Positions 1-11,054 of a stretch of 64,000 nt of DNA are shown here, one piece after another. The stretch lies in contig NZ_VSDO01000002.1 of the NCBI RefSeq assembly GCF_008084145.1, positions 682,001 through 746,000 on the forward strand, written 5' to 3'. How positions within the stretch are numbered: the stretch's first letter is position 1; each line of letters opens with the position of its first letter. Made by a program: the position numbers and the translations under genes. The notes below the pieces were generated by a model. That model was not told where the DNA came from. It saw only the letters and a list, made by a program, of their open reading frames with translations, and did not search any database. This DNA comes from Paenibacillus faecis (GTDB lineage Bacteria > Bacillota > Bacilli > Paenibacillales > Paenibacillaceae).

Positions 1-49
1 AGAACCATTCTCGGCGTCGCGCACTTCAACTTCGGGAGCGAAACGGCCA

Positions 50-1891
50 ATGAACTTGCGCATCAAATTGTTTACCGCCTTTCTCGGGCTGGTCATTATT
101 CCGTTGTTCATCCTCGGCATCATTACGTTTATCGTAACGTTCCGGTCGATTGAGACGAAGTACAGCCAGCAGGCCGAGTACTCGCTGAGGGCGATCGGCT
201 ACAGTATCCGAAATGTATTTCACGAAATGGATAATGTGACGGATAACGGGATTGCCAAGGGGGTTTTTCAGGAGGCGTTGAATTCGCGAAACCCGGACAC
301 CCAGGATTTGACGGCCGCAGACCAGCTGGAGCTGAACGCCAATCAGCGAAATTTCCGCTCGTTGTTGTACAATCATCCGGCTATCGATTACGCATTTTTG
401 TACAATATCCAAAGCAGCCGGGAATCCAAAGTCATTACGATCTTTAATAAGGAAAATTTCGAGACGCTGCCCTATGAGGAATTCAAAGAGCATTCCTTGT
501 ACCGGGAGGTTGTAAAATTGAATGGGGTACCGCGCTGGATCGCGCCGCGGGAGTATCCCGAGTTAACCGGAACGGACAGCGTCTTCACGCAGATCCGTTT
601 GATCAAGGACCTGGAGAGTTTTAAGCGGGTTGGCGTTTTGTTCGTCCAAATCAAAAGTTGGGAGTTCGAAAAAATATTTCAGAGCATGACCCTCGGCAGC
701 AAGCTGCGGGACACGAGATTTTTTCTGGTCAACGATAAAGGGCAGGTGCTGTATGACTATCCCTCCGAGCTGACGGGTCTGGTGCTGGATGAACAAATCC
801 GGCAAAGGCTTGTCGGCACCCGCGACGTGTTCAGTTATCGAGGCAAATTCAACGGAGAAGAGAGCGTGATCTCCATCCATCGGTTACAAGATTATCCATG
901 GACGGTGGTATCCGTGACCTCCTGGCGTTATCTGTCGCAGGAAGTGACGACTTTTGCCAAATGGTTTGTGGCGATCATTCTTGTCTGCGTGCTGACGGCG
1001 ATGCTGTTCAATGTCTTGTTCGTGAACCGGATTACGGGAACGATCGGCGTGATCGTCCGCTTTATGAGAAAAGTCGAGGCCGGCGACCTGAACGCCAGGG
1101 TGGAGGAAAAAGGGGATGACGAGCTGCTGCTGCTGCAGCAGGGCTTTAACAGCCAAATGGATAAGATCAACGAACTGTTCGACCAGGTGAAGAAAGAGCA
1201 GCGGCAAAAAGCAAACGCGGAGCTCCGGGTGCTGCAGGCGCAAATTAAGCCGCACTTTCTGTTTAATACGCTGGAATCCATCAATGTGCTCGCGGTGCAG
1301 AACGAGGGGCGTAAAGTAAGCGAGATGGTGCTGCGGCTTGCCCGGATATTAAGGATCAGCATCCAGGGGAAAGAGGAGATCCCGCTTCGTGAAGAAATCG
1401 AGCATTTGCGAAGCTATCTGGAGATTCAGAAGTTCAGATTTGCGGACCTGTTCGAGTACGAGATCGACGTTCCCCCGGAGCTTATGGATTGCCTGGTATT
1501 AAAGCTGACGCTTCAGCCTTTGGTGGAGAACAGTATTCAGCACGGGTTTGAAGGAATCGCGTATGGAGGAATTCTGCGCATATCCGGTCATTCGGAAGGA
1601 GACCGTTTAATTCTGCGAATTGAGGATAACGGCATCGGAATAAGCCGGGAACAGTTGTCGCTGATCCACTATGCGGACACCGGAAATCATCCGGAGGTCG
1701 AGAGCGGGGCCGATCAAGAGGGAAGAGGGCTTGGGCTGCGCAGCGTCTATGACCGTTTGCGGTTTCAATACGGGAGCCGGTACGGCCTGTTTATTTGCTC
1801 GCATCCCGGAAGCGGGACGGTCATTCAGTGTGTGATTCCGAAATCCGAATGGGGGAAACGAGATGAAGCTGAAGGTATTGCTCGTGGATGA
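50..1891 (+). CDS. YesM-type membrane sensor histidine kinase
   Basis: Sensor kinase of 613 residues. A first membrane helix at about residues 8-30 is followed by an extracytoplasmic sensing region to about 300, a second helix at about 303-325, a HAMP-like segment, and a His_kinase domain with PHFLFNTLES in which H402 is the predicted phosphorylation site. A HATPase domain with DNGIGI and GLGLRSVYDR follows. A GGGAG ribosome binding site lies at 34-38. The start forms an ATGA with a stop in another frame (51-53), so an upstream gene may end here, but too little of it is visible. It overlaps the response-regulator gene by 29 bases. The ligand is unknown; the adjacent glycosidase suggests a sugar or wall fragment (inference). 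Confidence 0.93.
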   Translation: MNLRIKLFTAFLGLVIIPLFILGIITFIVTFRSIETKYSQQAEYSLRAIGYSIRNVFHEMDNVTDNGIAKGVFQEALNSRNPDTQDLTAADQLELNANQRNFRSLLYNHPAIDYAFLYNIQSSRESKVITIFNKENFETLPYEEFKEHSLYREVVKLNGVPRWIAPREYPELTGTDSVFTQIRLIKDLESFKRVGVLFVQIKSWEFEKIFQSMTLGSKLRDTRFFLVNDKGQVLYDYPSELTGLVLDEQIRQRLVGTRDVFSYRGKFNGEESVISIHRLQDYPWTVVSVTSWRYLSQEVTTFAKWFVAIILVCVLTAMLFNVLFVNRITGTIGVIVRFMRKVEAGDLNARVEEKGDDELLLLQQGFNSQMDKINELFDQVKKEQRQKANAELRVLQAQIKPHFLFNTLESINVLAVQNEGRKVSEMVLRLARILRISIQGKEEIPLREEIEHLRSYLEIQKFRFADLFEYEIDVPPELMDCLVLKLTLQPLVENSIQHGFEGIAYGGILRISGHSEGDRLILRIEDNGIGISREQLSLIHYADTGNHPEVESGADQEGRGLGLRSVYDRLRFQYGSRYGLFICSHPGSGTVIQCVIPKSEWGKRDEAEGIARG

Positions 1892-3527
1892 TGAATTGCC
1901 GATCCTGAACAATTTGTCGAAAGTGCTGCCCTGGGAGGCCATGAACTTCGAAGTGGTCGGTCTGGCCAGAGAAGGCCGTCAGGCTTTGGAAGCGGCACTC
2001 CTGCACCGGCCCGATTTGATTTTGAGCGATATTCGGATGCCGGTCATGGATGGGCTTTCTTTTATCCGCCACGTCAGGGAAAACGGATTGGACAGCGCGA
2101 TACTGCTGCTGACGGGGTACCAGGAATTTGAGTATGCCCGGACCGGCATAAAATACGGCGTCAGCGATTATATTACGAAACCGATCGATTATTATGCGCT
2201 TGAGGAAACGGTGCGGCGGCTTGGGAGTCAAATCGCGGACAAGAAAAAGAAGCAATTCCGGCAGCGGCAGTTAAACCGGATCGCCCACTGGCTGAATGAA
2301 AAACACATCCTTTATTCGCTGCTGGGACAGAGCACGGAGGAAGGCACGGTTGAAGGGACGGAATTTGAAACGGAGAGCGCACATGCGGACGGGAGCGCGG
2401 ATTCGAATGGGGACCTTGCTATGAACCCGCAGCCCGGGTGTTACGGCCTGCTTCTGTTGGAGGCGGACGGGTATGTCGCCGGGTCGCTATCCTGGTCTTC
2501 CGCCGAACGAAAAAGCTGGAACTTGAAGATCAAGCAGCGGTTAAAGGAGTTGTTCCTGCCCTTATTGAACGAGTACCTGATTATACAGGCGAGGGAAGGG
2601 GAATGGTGTGTCGTTTTTTCCACGGACACGGAACAGGACCTCTCTAGCGAGCGGCTGCGGCCCATTTACGAGCGGTTGCAAGCCTCGGTAGGAGAAGAGA
2701 CGGAAGGCAGGGGTGTCCGGATGTGTCTGGAAGCGGGGGGACTGAGAAGGAGCGACCTAAACTTGGCATACCGGCGCCTGCAGCGGCTGCTGCTGGCGGT
2801 GGCGCCACAGGAATGGTTTGTGCGGGCGGACCGCCTTCCGGAACGGGAAATCGGACATTCCCATGCATCGGAGGAGGGCGGACGCTGGGGCTATATCGAA
2901 GAGCTCGGCCCCGCCCTTCGACATGGCCATCCGGATGCGTTAAACCGGATCGCCGACGGTCTTTCGCAATATGCGGAGCGCATGGCCGGAGGGCAGCGGT
3001 CGGGCGAAGCCGAACGAATGCTGAATTATGTGCTGATCCATCTTTTGCGCGAGCTGCGTGAATTACGGGTGTTGACGGAAGAGGAAGAGGCCGCCGTTTG
3101 GTCCCGGCTGCGGGAATCCCTCGGACTAAAAGACCTGCTGGCGCTGGTCAAATCGTTGCTGCATCGCGCCGGAGTCTGCCATGCCGGCAGGAAATCCGCG
3201 GAGATGTTGATGGCCTCGGCTCAGGGCTATATCCGGGATCATCTGGCCGATGATTTCGGGATCGAGGAGATCGCCGATTTTCTCGGAATCAGCTGCAGTT
3301 ATTTTTGCCTGCTGTTCAAGAACCACTTTGGCGAAACCTTTGTTGAATATTTAACGAGGCAGCGGATGGAAAGGGCCAAAGATTTGCTGAGCCGCAGCGA
3401 TAAACCGATCGCGCAAATCTGTGCGGCCGTCGGCTATCAAGAACGCCGTTACTTCTCGAAAGTGTTTCAGAAATACACGGGCATGACGCCTTCGGAATTT
3501 CGTATTCAGCAATCGAACGTATCCTAA
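1863..3527 (+). CDS. YesN-type response regulator with AraC DNA-binding domain
   Basis: Cytoplasmic transcription regulator of 554 residues, cognate partner of the kinase whose 3' end it overlaps. The N-terminal receiver domain shows the acidic pair D9/D10, the phospho-acceptor D56 in LILSDIRMP and K106 in YITKPID. A long, poorly conserved linker of about 320 residues follows. The C-terminal 100 residues form a two-helix-turn-helix AraC domain (GIEEIADFLGIS, then PIAQICAAVGYQ, ending near PSEFR). The family usually activates genes for uptake and breakdown of a carbohydrate. The glycosidase begins 18 bases downstream and is the obvious target or operon partner, though no operator is recognisable. 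Confidence 0.93.
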   Translation: MKLKVLLVDDELPILNNLSKVLPWEAMNFEVVGLAREGRQALEAALLHRPDLILSDIRMPVMDGLSFIRHVRENGLDSAILLLTGYQEFEYARTGIKYGVSDYITKPIDYYALEETVRRLGSQIADKKKKQFRQRQLNRIAHWLNEKHILYSLLGQSTEEGTVEGTEFETESAHADGSADSNGDLAMNPQPGCYGLLLLEADGYVAGSLSWSSAERKSWNLKIKQRLKELFLPLLNEYLIIQAREGEWCVVFSTDTEQDLSSERLRPIYERLQASVGEETEGRGVRMCLEAGGLRRSDLNLAYRRLQRLLLAVAPQEWFVRADRLPEREIGHSHASEEGGRWGYIEELGPALRHGHPDALNRIADGLSQYAERMAGGQRSGEAERMLNYVLIHLLRELRELRVLTEEEEAAVWSRLRESLGLKDLLALVKSLLHRAGVCHAGRKSAEMLMASAQGYIRDHLADDFGIEEIADFLGISCSYFCLLFKNHFGETFVEYLTRQRMERAKDLLSRSDKPIAQICAAVGYQERRYFSKVFQKYTGMTPSEFRIQQSNVS

Positions 3528-3545
3528 GAAAACGGGGGAATTAGC

Positions 3546-5180
3546 ATGGATTTGTCGCAATGGTCTTTGGACGAGAAAATCGGCCAGCTCTTCATCTGCG
3601 GATTTCACAGCCTGACAGCGGATGAACAAATTCGGATACTGTTGAAGGATTATCATGTCGGAGGAACCGTCTACTTCCGCCGGAACGTGGAATCCGTCTC
3701 CCAATTGGCGGCCCTGTCGGCCAATTTGCAGCGGCTGCCGCGCAGCAGGCCGGAAATTCCGCTGTTTATATCCATCGATCAGGAGGGAGGCATGGTATCC
3801 CGCCTGGACCATGAAGGGATGAGCCGGATTCCCGGAAACATGACGCTGGGGGCGGCCGGGGACCTGCGGCTGACTCGGCGCGCGGCCGAGTTGGCGGCCA
3901 AGGAAATGATCGCCTTGGGCATCAATTTCAACTTCGCCCCCTGCGTCGATGTAAACAACAATCCGGCGAATCCGGTCATCGGGGTCCGTTCCTTCGGGGA
4001 GGACCCGGACAAGGTCGGGGAGCATGGAGCGGCGGCGATCCACGGATATCAGCAAAGCGGCGTGATCGCGACGGCGAAGCATTTTCCCGGCCACGGCGAT
4101 ACGACCGTCGATTCCCACCGCGGGCTCGCGGTGGTTCCGCATGATCGGCGGCGGCTGGAGCGGATCGAGCTCGCGCCGTTCGCAAAGGCGATCGCGGCCG
4201 GCGTCGATGCGATCATGACGGCGCATGTGGCGTTTCCGGCCTTCGAGCCGGATGAGGGTACGCCAGCAACGCTTTCGAAGCGCGTGCTGACCGATTTGCT
4301 TCGCGTAGATCTGGGGTTTGAAGGCGTGATCGTGACCGATTGCCTGGAAATGCATGCGATATCCAAATCGTGCGGTATCGCCGAGGGGGCGGTGCGGGCC
4401 ATCGAGGCCGGGGCGGATCTCATACTCGTCAGCCACACGTTCGAGGATCAGATCGCCGCGATTCGGGCGGTTCGGGAGGCGGTAGCGTCCGGCCGTCTCA
4501 GCGAAGAACGAATAGACCGCTCCGCAGAGCGCGTGCTTGCTTTAAAGAAGAAGCGGATCGGTTGGTTACCCCCGGTTGCGGAAACGGAGTCTTTCGTCCC
4601 CGTTCCTTTAACGCCGCCGGAAGAGAGCGATGCCCTCCTGACCGAAATTGCCGAACACAGCGTTACCCTGGTCAAGGATGCCGAAAACCTGCCTCTTGAT
4701 CCCGCGGAGGCCATCCTGGTCGTGTGGCCCGAGCTCCGTCACCGGACGGAAGTGGATGAGCCGGCGGTTCACCGCTATACGCTGGCCGATGCCCTTGGGC
4801 GGTACGGGGAACGGATCACCTTGTCCGTGATCGGCACGCATCCGACGGAGCGGGAGGTGGAGGAGGTGCTAAACCAAAGCCGAAATTTTGCCCAAATCGT
4901 GGTCGTCACTTATACGGCGGAAGGTGAACTTCCGACGGGTCAAGCGCAGCTGGTTCAGGGGTTGAATCGGCTTTACGGTTCACGGATCGTCGCGGTTTCA
5001 AGCCGCAACCCCTATGACCTGCATGATTTCCCGGAGGTCGGCACTTATCTTTGCCTCTACGAAAACCGATCCTTTGCGCTGGATGCTTTAGCCAAAGTGC
5101 TGACCGGCAAAATCGTGCCTCGCGGTACGCTGCCGGTAAGCTTGGACTCCGAATACCGGACCGGGTTCCGGTTACTCTAA
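3546..5180 (+). CDS. nagZ: Glycoside hydrolase family 3 beta-N-acetylhexosaminidase (NagZ-like)
   Basis: Predicted to release N-acetylglucosamine from muropeptides or chitin oligosaccharides. Of 544 residues, the N-terminal TIM barrel has the GH3 NagZ signature KHFPGHGDTTVDSH at 178-191, whose Asp-His pair acts as general acid/base in this subfamily, and the nucleophile candidate D265 in IVTDCLEMHAI. The remaining 200 residues resemble the C-terminal GH3 domain seen in Gram-positive NagZ. No signal peptide is present, so it is probably intracellular. It follows the two-component pair by 18 bases, consistent with one operon. The 163-bp gap after it shows no clear terminator. Substrate specificity is inferred from the family only. 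Confidence 0.88.
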   Translation: MDLSQWSLDEKIGQLFICGFHSLTADEQIRILLKDYHVGGTVYFRRNVESVSQLAALSANLQRLPRSRPEIPLFISIDQEGGMVSRLDHEGMSRIPGNMTLGAAGDLRLTRRAAELAAKEMIALGINFNFAPCVDVNNNPANPVIGVRSFGEDPDKVGEHGAAAIHGYQQSGVIATAKHFPGHGDTTVDSHRGLAVVPHDRRRLERIELAPFAKAIAAGVDAIMTAHVAFPAFEPDEGTPATLSKRVLTDLLRVDLGFEGVIVTDCLEMHAISKSCGIAEGAVRAIEAGADLILVSHTFEDQIAAIRAVREAVASGRLSEERIDRSAERVLALKKKRIGWLPPVAETESFVPVPLTPPEESDALLTEIAEHSVTLVKDAENLPLDPAEAILVVWPELRHRTEVDEPAVHRYTLADALGRYGERITLSVIGTHPTEREVEEVLNQSRNFAQIVVVTYTAEGELPTGQAQLVQGLNRLYGSRIVAVSSRNPYDLHDFPEVGTYLCLYENRSFALDALAKVLTGKIVPRGTLPVSLDSEYRTGFRLL

Positions 5181-5343
5181 CTGAAACAAGGCCATAACTC
5201 GCGGCAGATCCAACAAAATTAACGGATCATGTCGCTTTTTTTACATTGCTGTAATATTTACAGAAACTTTTTAAGGGAAGGCGCGTTTAATAGTATGTGT
5301 GATTTTGAAAGAGTCAAATATGGGAGTAGAGAAGGAGTCTAGC

Positions 5344-7632
5344 ATGAATTTCAAAAGATTGGTTATCACTACAGTTATAGCGCTTTCACAAGTGGCTATG
5401 GTTCTTCCCGCGAGTGCGGAAGAAGCTGTTACACCTCCCGCTTCGAACGGGGCGAATGCAACAACGAGTCAAAATCAGAGCAACACCGGCAGTGGAAATA
5501 CGTCGAACCAAACGACTGATCCCAGCGGGGGCCAGGGGAATGGGCAGACCGGGGATCAGACTTCGGGAGAAAATCAGGGGAACACCGCTCCGGCCGATAA
5601 CGGCACACAAGGGAAGAGCGGCGACAAAGGGGCTCCGGACGGTACGGTAAATGGTGATCCGGCAGCACAGACACCCGACAATCAAGATCCGGCGAACCAG
5701 GTTCCGGGAACCACGGAAGAGCCGCCCGTTGAAATTACGTCGAACGATGCCGCCGGCTCCGGCCAGCTGGTGCTTATGATGAACAGCAAGAAGATGTACC
5801 AGAACGGCAAGGAATACCTCGCCGGTTATCCGATGGAGGTCAAGGACAACGTTTCCTACGTTTCGATCCGCGCCATCGTAGAACGCGCCGGATTGCAGAT
5901 CGCTTACGACGGCAAAACCAAGGAAACCATCATTAAGCGCGGGACCGACGAACTGCGTTTTAAAGTGAACAGCGCCAGCTATAAAGTGAACGGCGTTACG
6001 ACGGCCATGAAGGGCAAATCCTATTCCGTCCAAAATAACTTCATGGTCCCTTTGACGGCGATCACCAAGGCTTTGAACATCAAGTACGAGGTGGATCTGC
6101 AAGGCAAACGCGTCATTCTGAATCTTGAGACGAAACCGAAGGCTTCCTTCTCGATCGGGAACAAGGAAGTGATTGCGGGTGAGACACTCGTTCAGTATGT
6201 GACGGAATCCACTTCGCCGATCGGACTTCCGATCGTTAATGAAGAGTGGCAGGGCAAGCAAGATATGTTCGATACGCCGGGGCTTTACGTCGTGACTTAC
6301 CGGGTACAGGATTCCAGCGGTCAATGGAGTGATCCGTTCTCCCTGACGATCGAAGTCAGAAAACCGCATACGCCGCCGGTGGCGAATTTTACGACCGACA
6401 AAGATACTTACAAGATGGGCGAGCTTATTACTTACACGGATCAAAGTACCGACGAAGTCGGCATCAAGAGCCGCGAGTGGCAGAATCGGGAGTACGCTTT
6501 CTTTTCGCCGGGTCCCGTAACGATCAAGCTGACGGTAACCAACGAATTCGGACTGACTTCCAGCATCGAGAAGACGATTACGATTACAAATGAAACGCTG
6601 TACACCCGGGACGAATTTAATAAGCTGTTCATTCCGGTCGGCGAGAAATACGGTTTCGATGGAACCCAGGTGCCAAGCTGGGAAAGAGTAAACTACCAGT
6701 TCACTTCCGAACCGACGACGCTGATTCGCAGTAACAGCCCGGAAACGGTATATTCCGAAGGCATATTGTACCAGGAGTCGGTTATGGGGAATACCCGTTT
6801 CATGGTTCACCATGTGAACGCGACCGGCAAAAATGTGAAAATGTATATTATCGCTACCAACAACAATGCCGAAACGGTGCGGTTAACCCAGACCAACCTC
6901 GGTTTTGCCGGACCGAACCCATCCGCGGTGGGCGTCGGTAAAGCTTCGGTTCAACGGTATTACGAGTCGATGCAAAACGGCAGCCAATACAAAGAAACGT
7001 GGATTGCTCCGGGCGAGAAAAAACTGGTGATGACCGAACTGAGTGCGGTAGCCCTGAAACAGGGGGACGTCATTTCCTTGCTGGCCGATCTGTACAGCGA
7101 CAACACGCTGCAATACGATGTGATTCTGATCGGAGCGGACAAAGATCCGATCGCTACGCTTCCTTGGCTGGGCTTCGTGGAAAAGGATAAGCATAACCGC
7201 GGCACGTTCCCTGAAGCGACTCGCCGTATCGATTACGGGGAATTGGTCGGCTCGAAGCAAACCCGCCTTTTGATCGGCGACAATTCCAGCGACCCGTTCC
7301 TGGTCGGTTACGATACGCCGAGAAACGGCGAGTATGTGCTCAACGCCGGGAACTTCGGCGTCCTGTATACGATCAAGCTCCATCGCGTCGCACCGAACAC
7401 GCTGGTTACGTTTAACCCGCGCGGCGGCTTCTATACCGGTTATATTATGATCAACGGAGAGATTGTGCCGGTGGCCAAGGAAAGCGGCGTATATGCCCCT
7501 AACGAAAACGTTGTTCTGTTCCGGACGGGGGACAGTGAGCAATCCGTGGAGTTCCTGTTTACGGCTGCTCCTGGCAGCAACTTGTCCGTGAACCTGTTGT
7601 TCCAACCGCTTCCTCAGAAGAAGCAGCCTTAA
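5344..7632 (+). CDS. Secreted stalk-domain protein with PKD-like module
   Basis: Secreted protein of 762 residues. The start at 5344 has a GAAGGAG ribosome binding site and opens directly into a signal peptide cleaved near PASA-EE (residue 25); an earlier in-frame start would precede it awkwardly. A low-complexity Gly/Asn/Gln/Pro/Thr linker covers 28-135, a copper-amine-oxidase N-terminal-like 'stalk' domain about 142-262, an Ig-like region 268-340, and a PKD-like domain 345-412 (PPVANFTTDKD). The last 350 residues are beta-rich and unrecognised. Stalk domains are common in Paenibacillaceae surface proteins and are not expected to be copper enzymes. Function unknown; an envelope structural or binding role is likely. 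A strong terminator follows. Confidence 0.85.
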   Translation: MNFKRLVITTVIALSQVAMVLPASAEEAVTPPASNGANATTSQNQSNTGSGNTSNQTTDPSGGQGNGQTGDQTSGENQGNTAPADNGTQGKSGDKGAPDGTVNGDPAAQTPDNQDPANQVPGTTEEPPVEITSNDAAGSGQLVLMMNSKKMYQNGKEYLAGYPMEVKDNVSYVSIRAIVERAGLQIAYDGKTKETIIKRGTDELRFKVNSASYKVNGVTTAMKGKSYSVQNNFMVPLTAITKALNIKYEVDLQGKRVILNLETKPKASFSIGNKEVIAGETLVQYVTESTSPIGLPIVNEEWQGKQDMFDTPGLYVVTYRVQDSSGQWSDPFSLTIEVRKPHTPPVANFTTDKDTYKMGELITYTDQSTDEVGIKSREWQNREYAFFSPGPVTIKLTVTNEFGLTSSIEKTITITNETLYTRDEFNKLFIPVGEKYGFDGTQVPSWERVNYQFTSEPTTLIRSNSPETVYSEGILYQESVMGNTRFMVHHVNATGKNVKMYIIATNNNAETVRLTQTNLGFAGPNPSAVGVGKASVQRYYESMQNGSQYKETWIAPGEKKLVMTELSAVALKQGDVISLLADLYSDNTLQYDVILIGADKDPIATLPWLGFVEKDKHNRGTFPEATRRIDYGELVGSKQTRLLIGDNSSDPFLVGYDTPRNGEYVLNAGNFGVLYTIKLHRVAPNTLVTFNPRGGFYTGYIMINGEIVPVAKESGVYAPNENVVLFRTGDSEQSVEFLFTAAPGSNLSVNLLFQPLPQKKQP

Positions 7633-7647
7633 GGTTTTAATTGACGA

Positions 7648-7688
7648 AAGCGAGCCATAGAGGTCACACTCTGCGGCTCGCTTTTTTT
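7648..7688 (+). terminator. Rho-independent terminator
   Basis: Inverted repeat AAGCGAGCC / GGCTCGCTT followed by a T run, 15 bases past the stalk-protein stop. It separates that gene from zur. Confidence 0.9.
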
Positions 7689-7772
7689 GGCAGGGGCTTC
7701 ATTGACGAGGGGCCCTCTTTTGCGGCATTATAATAGAAGTGACGCATGAAGGAAAGACGGGAGGAATGTCGC

Positions 7773-8231
7773 ATGCTGTCAACGGAAGAGATTATTTCGG
7801 TCATGTCGGCGCAAGGTTTGAGAATTACGGATCAGCGCAGAAGCCTTGCGAAACTGTTTGCCGAGACTGACGGTTACCTAACGCCGAAAGATGTTTATGA
7901 ATATATGAGCAGCAAATACAACGGACTCAGTTTTGATACCGTATACCGTAATTTACGGGTTATGGAGGAGCTGGGGGCGATCGAGCAGATCGTATTTGAG
8001 GACGGCTTGAAATTCCGTGCCAGTTGCAGCAGCGAAGGCCACCATCATCACCACATGATCTGTCTGCAATGTCAGAAAACCTACCCGATTCATTTTTGCC
8101 CGATGCCCCTGACGGATGCGCCCGAAGCTTTTCAGGTGGTCAAACATAAATTTGAAGTATTCGGGTACTGCAAAAATTGCCAGCGGGTAAGCGCGCCGGG
8201 CGAAGAAGCGGCTCGAAAGCCGGCCAAGTAA
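7773..8231 (+). CDS. zur: Zinc uptake regulator Zur (Fur family)
   Basis: Zinc-responsive repressor of 152 residues. It has a winged helix with [10 protein letters not shown], a poly-His stretch at 90-94, and two CxxC pairs (C97/C100 and C133/C136) forming the structural zinc site. The extra cysteines C85 and C109 (in CPMP) and the HKFEVFGYC segment match Zur rather than Fur or PerR. Start 7773 is preferred over 7746 because GGGAGG sits eight bases upstream. A TATAAT at 7729-7734 is a likely -10 element, but a TTGACG upstream is 21 bases away. The matching Zur operator lies before znuA in this window, supporting the assignment. A separate Fur paralogue is encoded near 62.3 kb. Confidence 0.88.
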   Translation: MLSTEEIISVMSAQGLRITDQRRSLAKLFAETDGYLTPKDVYEYMSSKYNGLSFDTVYRNLRVMEELGAIEQIVFEDGLKFRASCSSEGHHHHHMICLQCQKTYPIHFCPMPLTDAPEAFQVVKHKFEVFGYCKNCQRVSAPGEEAARKPAK

Positions 8232-8254
8232 GGCACAGAAGGAAGAGGATTGCC

Positions 8255-8521
8255 ATGGGGATCACCAGAAAAGCGTTCCAAGGTCCGATCGTTTTTTACC
8301 GGAAGTTTATTTCTCCCCTGAAGCCGCCGACTTGCCGGTTCTATCCGACCTGCTCAGCCTATGCGCTCGAGGCCATCGAAGTTCACGGGCCGGTGAAAGG
8401 CTCCTGGTTGGCGGCCAAGCGCATCGCAAAATGCCATCCTTTTCATCCGGGCGGTTTGGACCCGGTTCCCCCGCGTAAGAAAGAGCGGCCGGAACTGTCG
8501 GATGACTCCGCTTCCGGTTGA
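8255..8521 (+). CDS. yidD: Membrane protein insertion efficiency factor YidD
   Basis: Protein of 88 residues matching the YidD (haemolytic domain) family, which assists YidC/Oxa1-type insertion of membrane proteins. The conserved core is visible: [28 protein letters not shown] and the cysteine and histidine in [15 protein letters not shown] short amphipathic N-terminus fits peripheral membrane association. GGAAGAGG lies six bases before the start at 8255; an in-frame extension upstream has no such site. It follows zur by 23 bases and probably shares its transcript. The C-terminal 20 residues are charged and not conserved. Confidence 0.92.
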   Translation: MGITRKAFQGPIVFYRKFISPLKPPTCRFYPTCSAYALEAIEVHGPVKGSWLAAKRIAKCHPFHPGGLDPVPPRKKERPELSDDSASG

Positions 8522-8549
8522 GAAGTGATGGAAATGACGGAGCCGCGGC

Positions 8550-8579
8550 TTGACAGAAAGGCGTTATTTTTCATAAGAT
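8550..8579 (+). promoter_or_regulatory. Sigma-A promoter of the metS leader
   Basis: TTGACA at 8550-8555, an 18-base spacer, and TAAGAT at 8574-8579. It lies just upstream of the T-box leader and would start the transcript near 8586. Confidence 0.65.
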
Positions 8580-8585
8580 AACCTT

Positions 8586-8877
8586 ATAACTGAATTTCCC
8601 ATTTCGATGAACGGATAAGTACTTGGATTTAGGCCAGCCTCAGAGAGCCGGGGGAGCTGCAAACCGGTCTGGTCTAACCTTGGAAGATGGTCCGGGAGAA
8701 ACCGCATTCGAGTCGCCGGCGGAAACACCGGGATAAGGATACGGCGCGGCATCCGGCGTTAATGGAGGGTCCGGCAGGACCGACTGAGCCCGTGCGCTGT
8801 GAAGCGGCGGGGAAATTGGGTGGTAGCGCGTGAGTTTTCTCTCGTCCCATATTGGGACGGGAGTTTTTTGTTTTTTA
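8586..8877 (+). ncRNA. T-box riboswitch leader (tRNA-Met sensing)
   Basis: The 378-base gap between yidD and metS holds a T-box leader. Seen directly: a stem I region with an AGTACTTG-like start near 8617 and an AG-rich distal segment (AGAGAGCCGGGGG), the diagnostic T-box at 8813-8830 (AAATTGGGTGGTAGCGCG), and a terminator hairpin directly before the gene. AUG at 8687-8689, in GGAAGATGG on the 3' side of stem I, is the likely specifier codon for methionine, matching the downstream gene. The UGGU of the T-box can pair with an ACCA tRNA end. Uncharged tRNA-Met should stabilise the antiterminator and raise MetS synthesis. Confidence 0.88.
8839..8877 (+). terminator. T-box-controlled terminator
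   Basis: Stem CTCTCGTCCC / GGGACGGGAG with a T run at 8864-8869. It is the terminator alternative to the T-box antiterminator and lies 23 bases before metS. Confidence 0.88.
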
Positions 8878-8884
8878 ACTCTAA

Positions 8885-10888
<2,004 letters not shown>

Positions 10889-10907
10889 AACGACCGATTG
10901 TACACTT

Positions 10908-10940
10908 AACGCCAAGGGCTCTGCCCTTGGCGTTTTTTTT
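10908..10940 (+). terminator. Rho-independent terminator of metS
   Basis: AACGCCAAGGGC paired with GCCCTTGGCGTT around a TCT loop, followed by a run of eight T. Confidence 0.95.
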
Positions 10941-10981
10941 GTGGCTTGCTCTCAAATAATAAGCAAAATGTCAACATGGAG

Positions 10982-11011
10982 TTGACACTTGTTTTACATT
11001 ACCTCTATAAT
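10982..11011 (+). promoter_or_regulatory. Sigma-A promoter of znuACB
   Basis: Perfect TTGACA (10982-10987) and TATAAT (11006-11011) separated by 18 bases. The Zur operator starts three bases downstream of the -10 and so covers the transcription start. Confidence 0.85.
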
Positions 11012-11013
11012 CA

Positions 11014-11034
11014 TCTTTGTAATTATTACGATTA
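11014..11034 (+). promoter_or_regulatory. Zur operator (Zur box)
   Basis: Core palindrome TTGTAATTATTACGATT at 11017-11033, centred on 11024. It matches about 16 of the 20 specified positions of the B. subtilis Zur box, including the whole TAATnATTA centre. It overlaps the expected transcription start of znuA, so zinc-loaded Zur should block the promoter. Confidence 0.88.
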
Positions 11035-11054
11035 AAGCGAGAGGGAGAGAAAAT

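Noticed and set aside
1..63. Partial gene upstream of the histidine kinase
   Set aside because: Frame 3 ends in an ATGA overlap at 50-53 and could be a gene end, but 16 codons are too few, and the minus strand is also open; no call is made.
5386..6813. 475-codon minus-strand open frame opposite the stalk-protein gene, and similar long antisense frames at 3351-4436, 9413-10915, 30704-32122, 35075-36493 and 52076-53419
   Set aside because: All lie exactly over well-supported plus-strand genes, lack plausible ribosome binding sites, and have the Arg/His/Gln-rich composition expected from reading GC-rich coding sequence backwards.
7702..7734. Full sigma-A promoter before zur (TTGACG and TATAAT)
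   Set aside because: The spacing is 21 bases, too long; only the TATAAT is kept as a likely -10.
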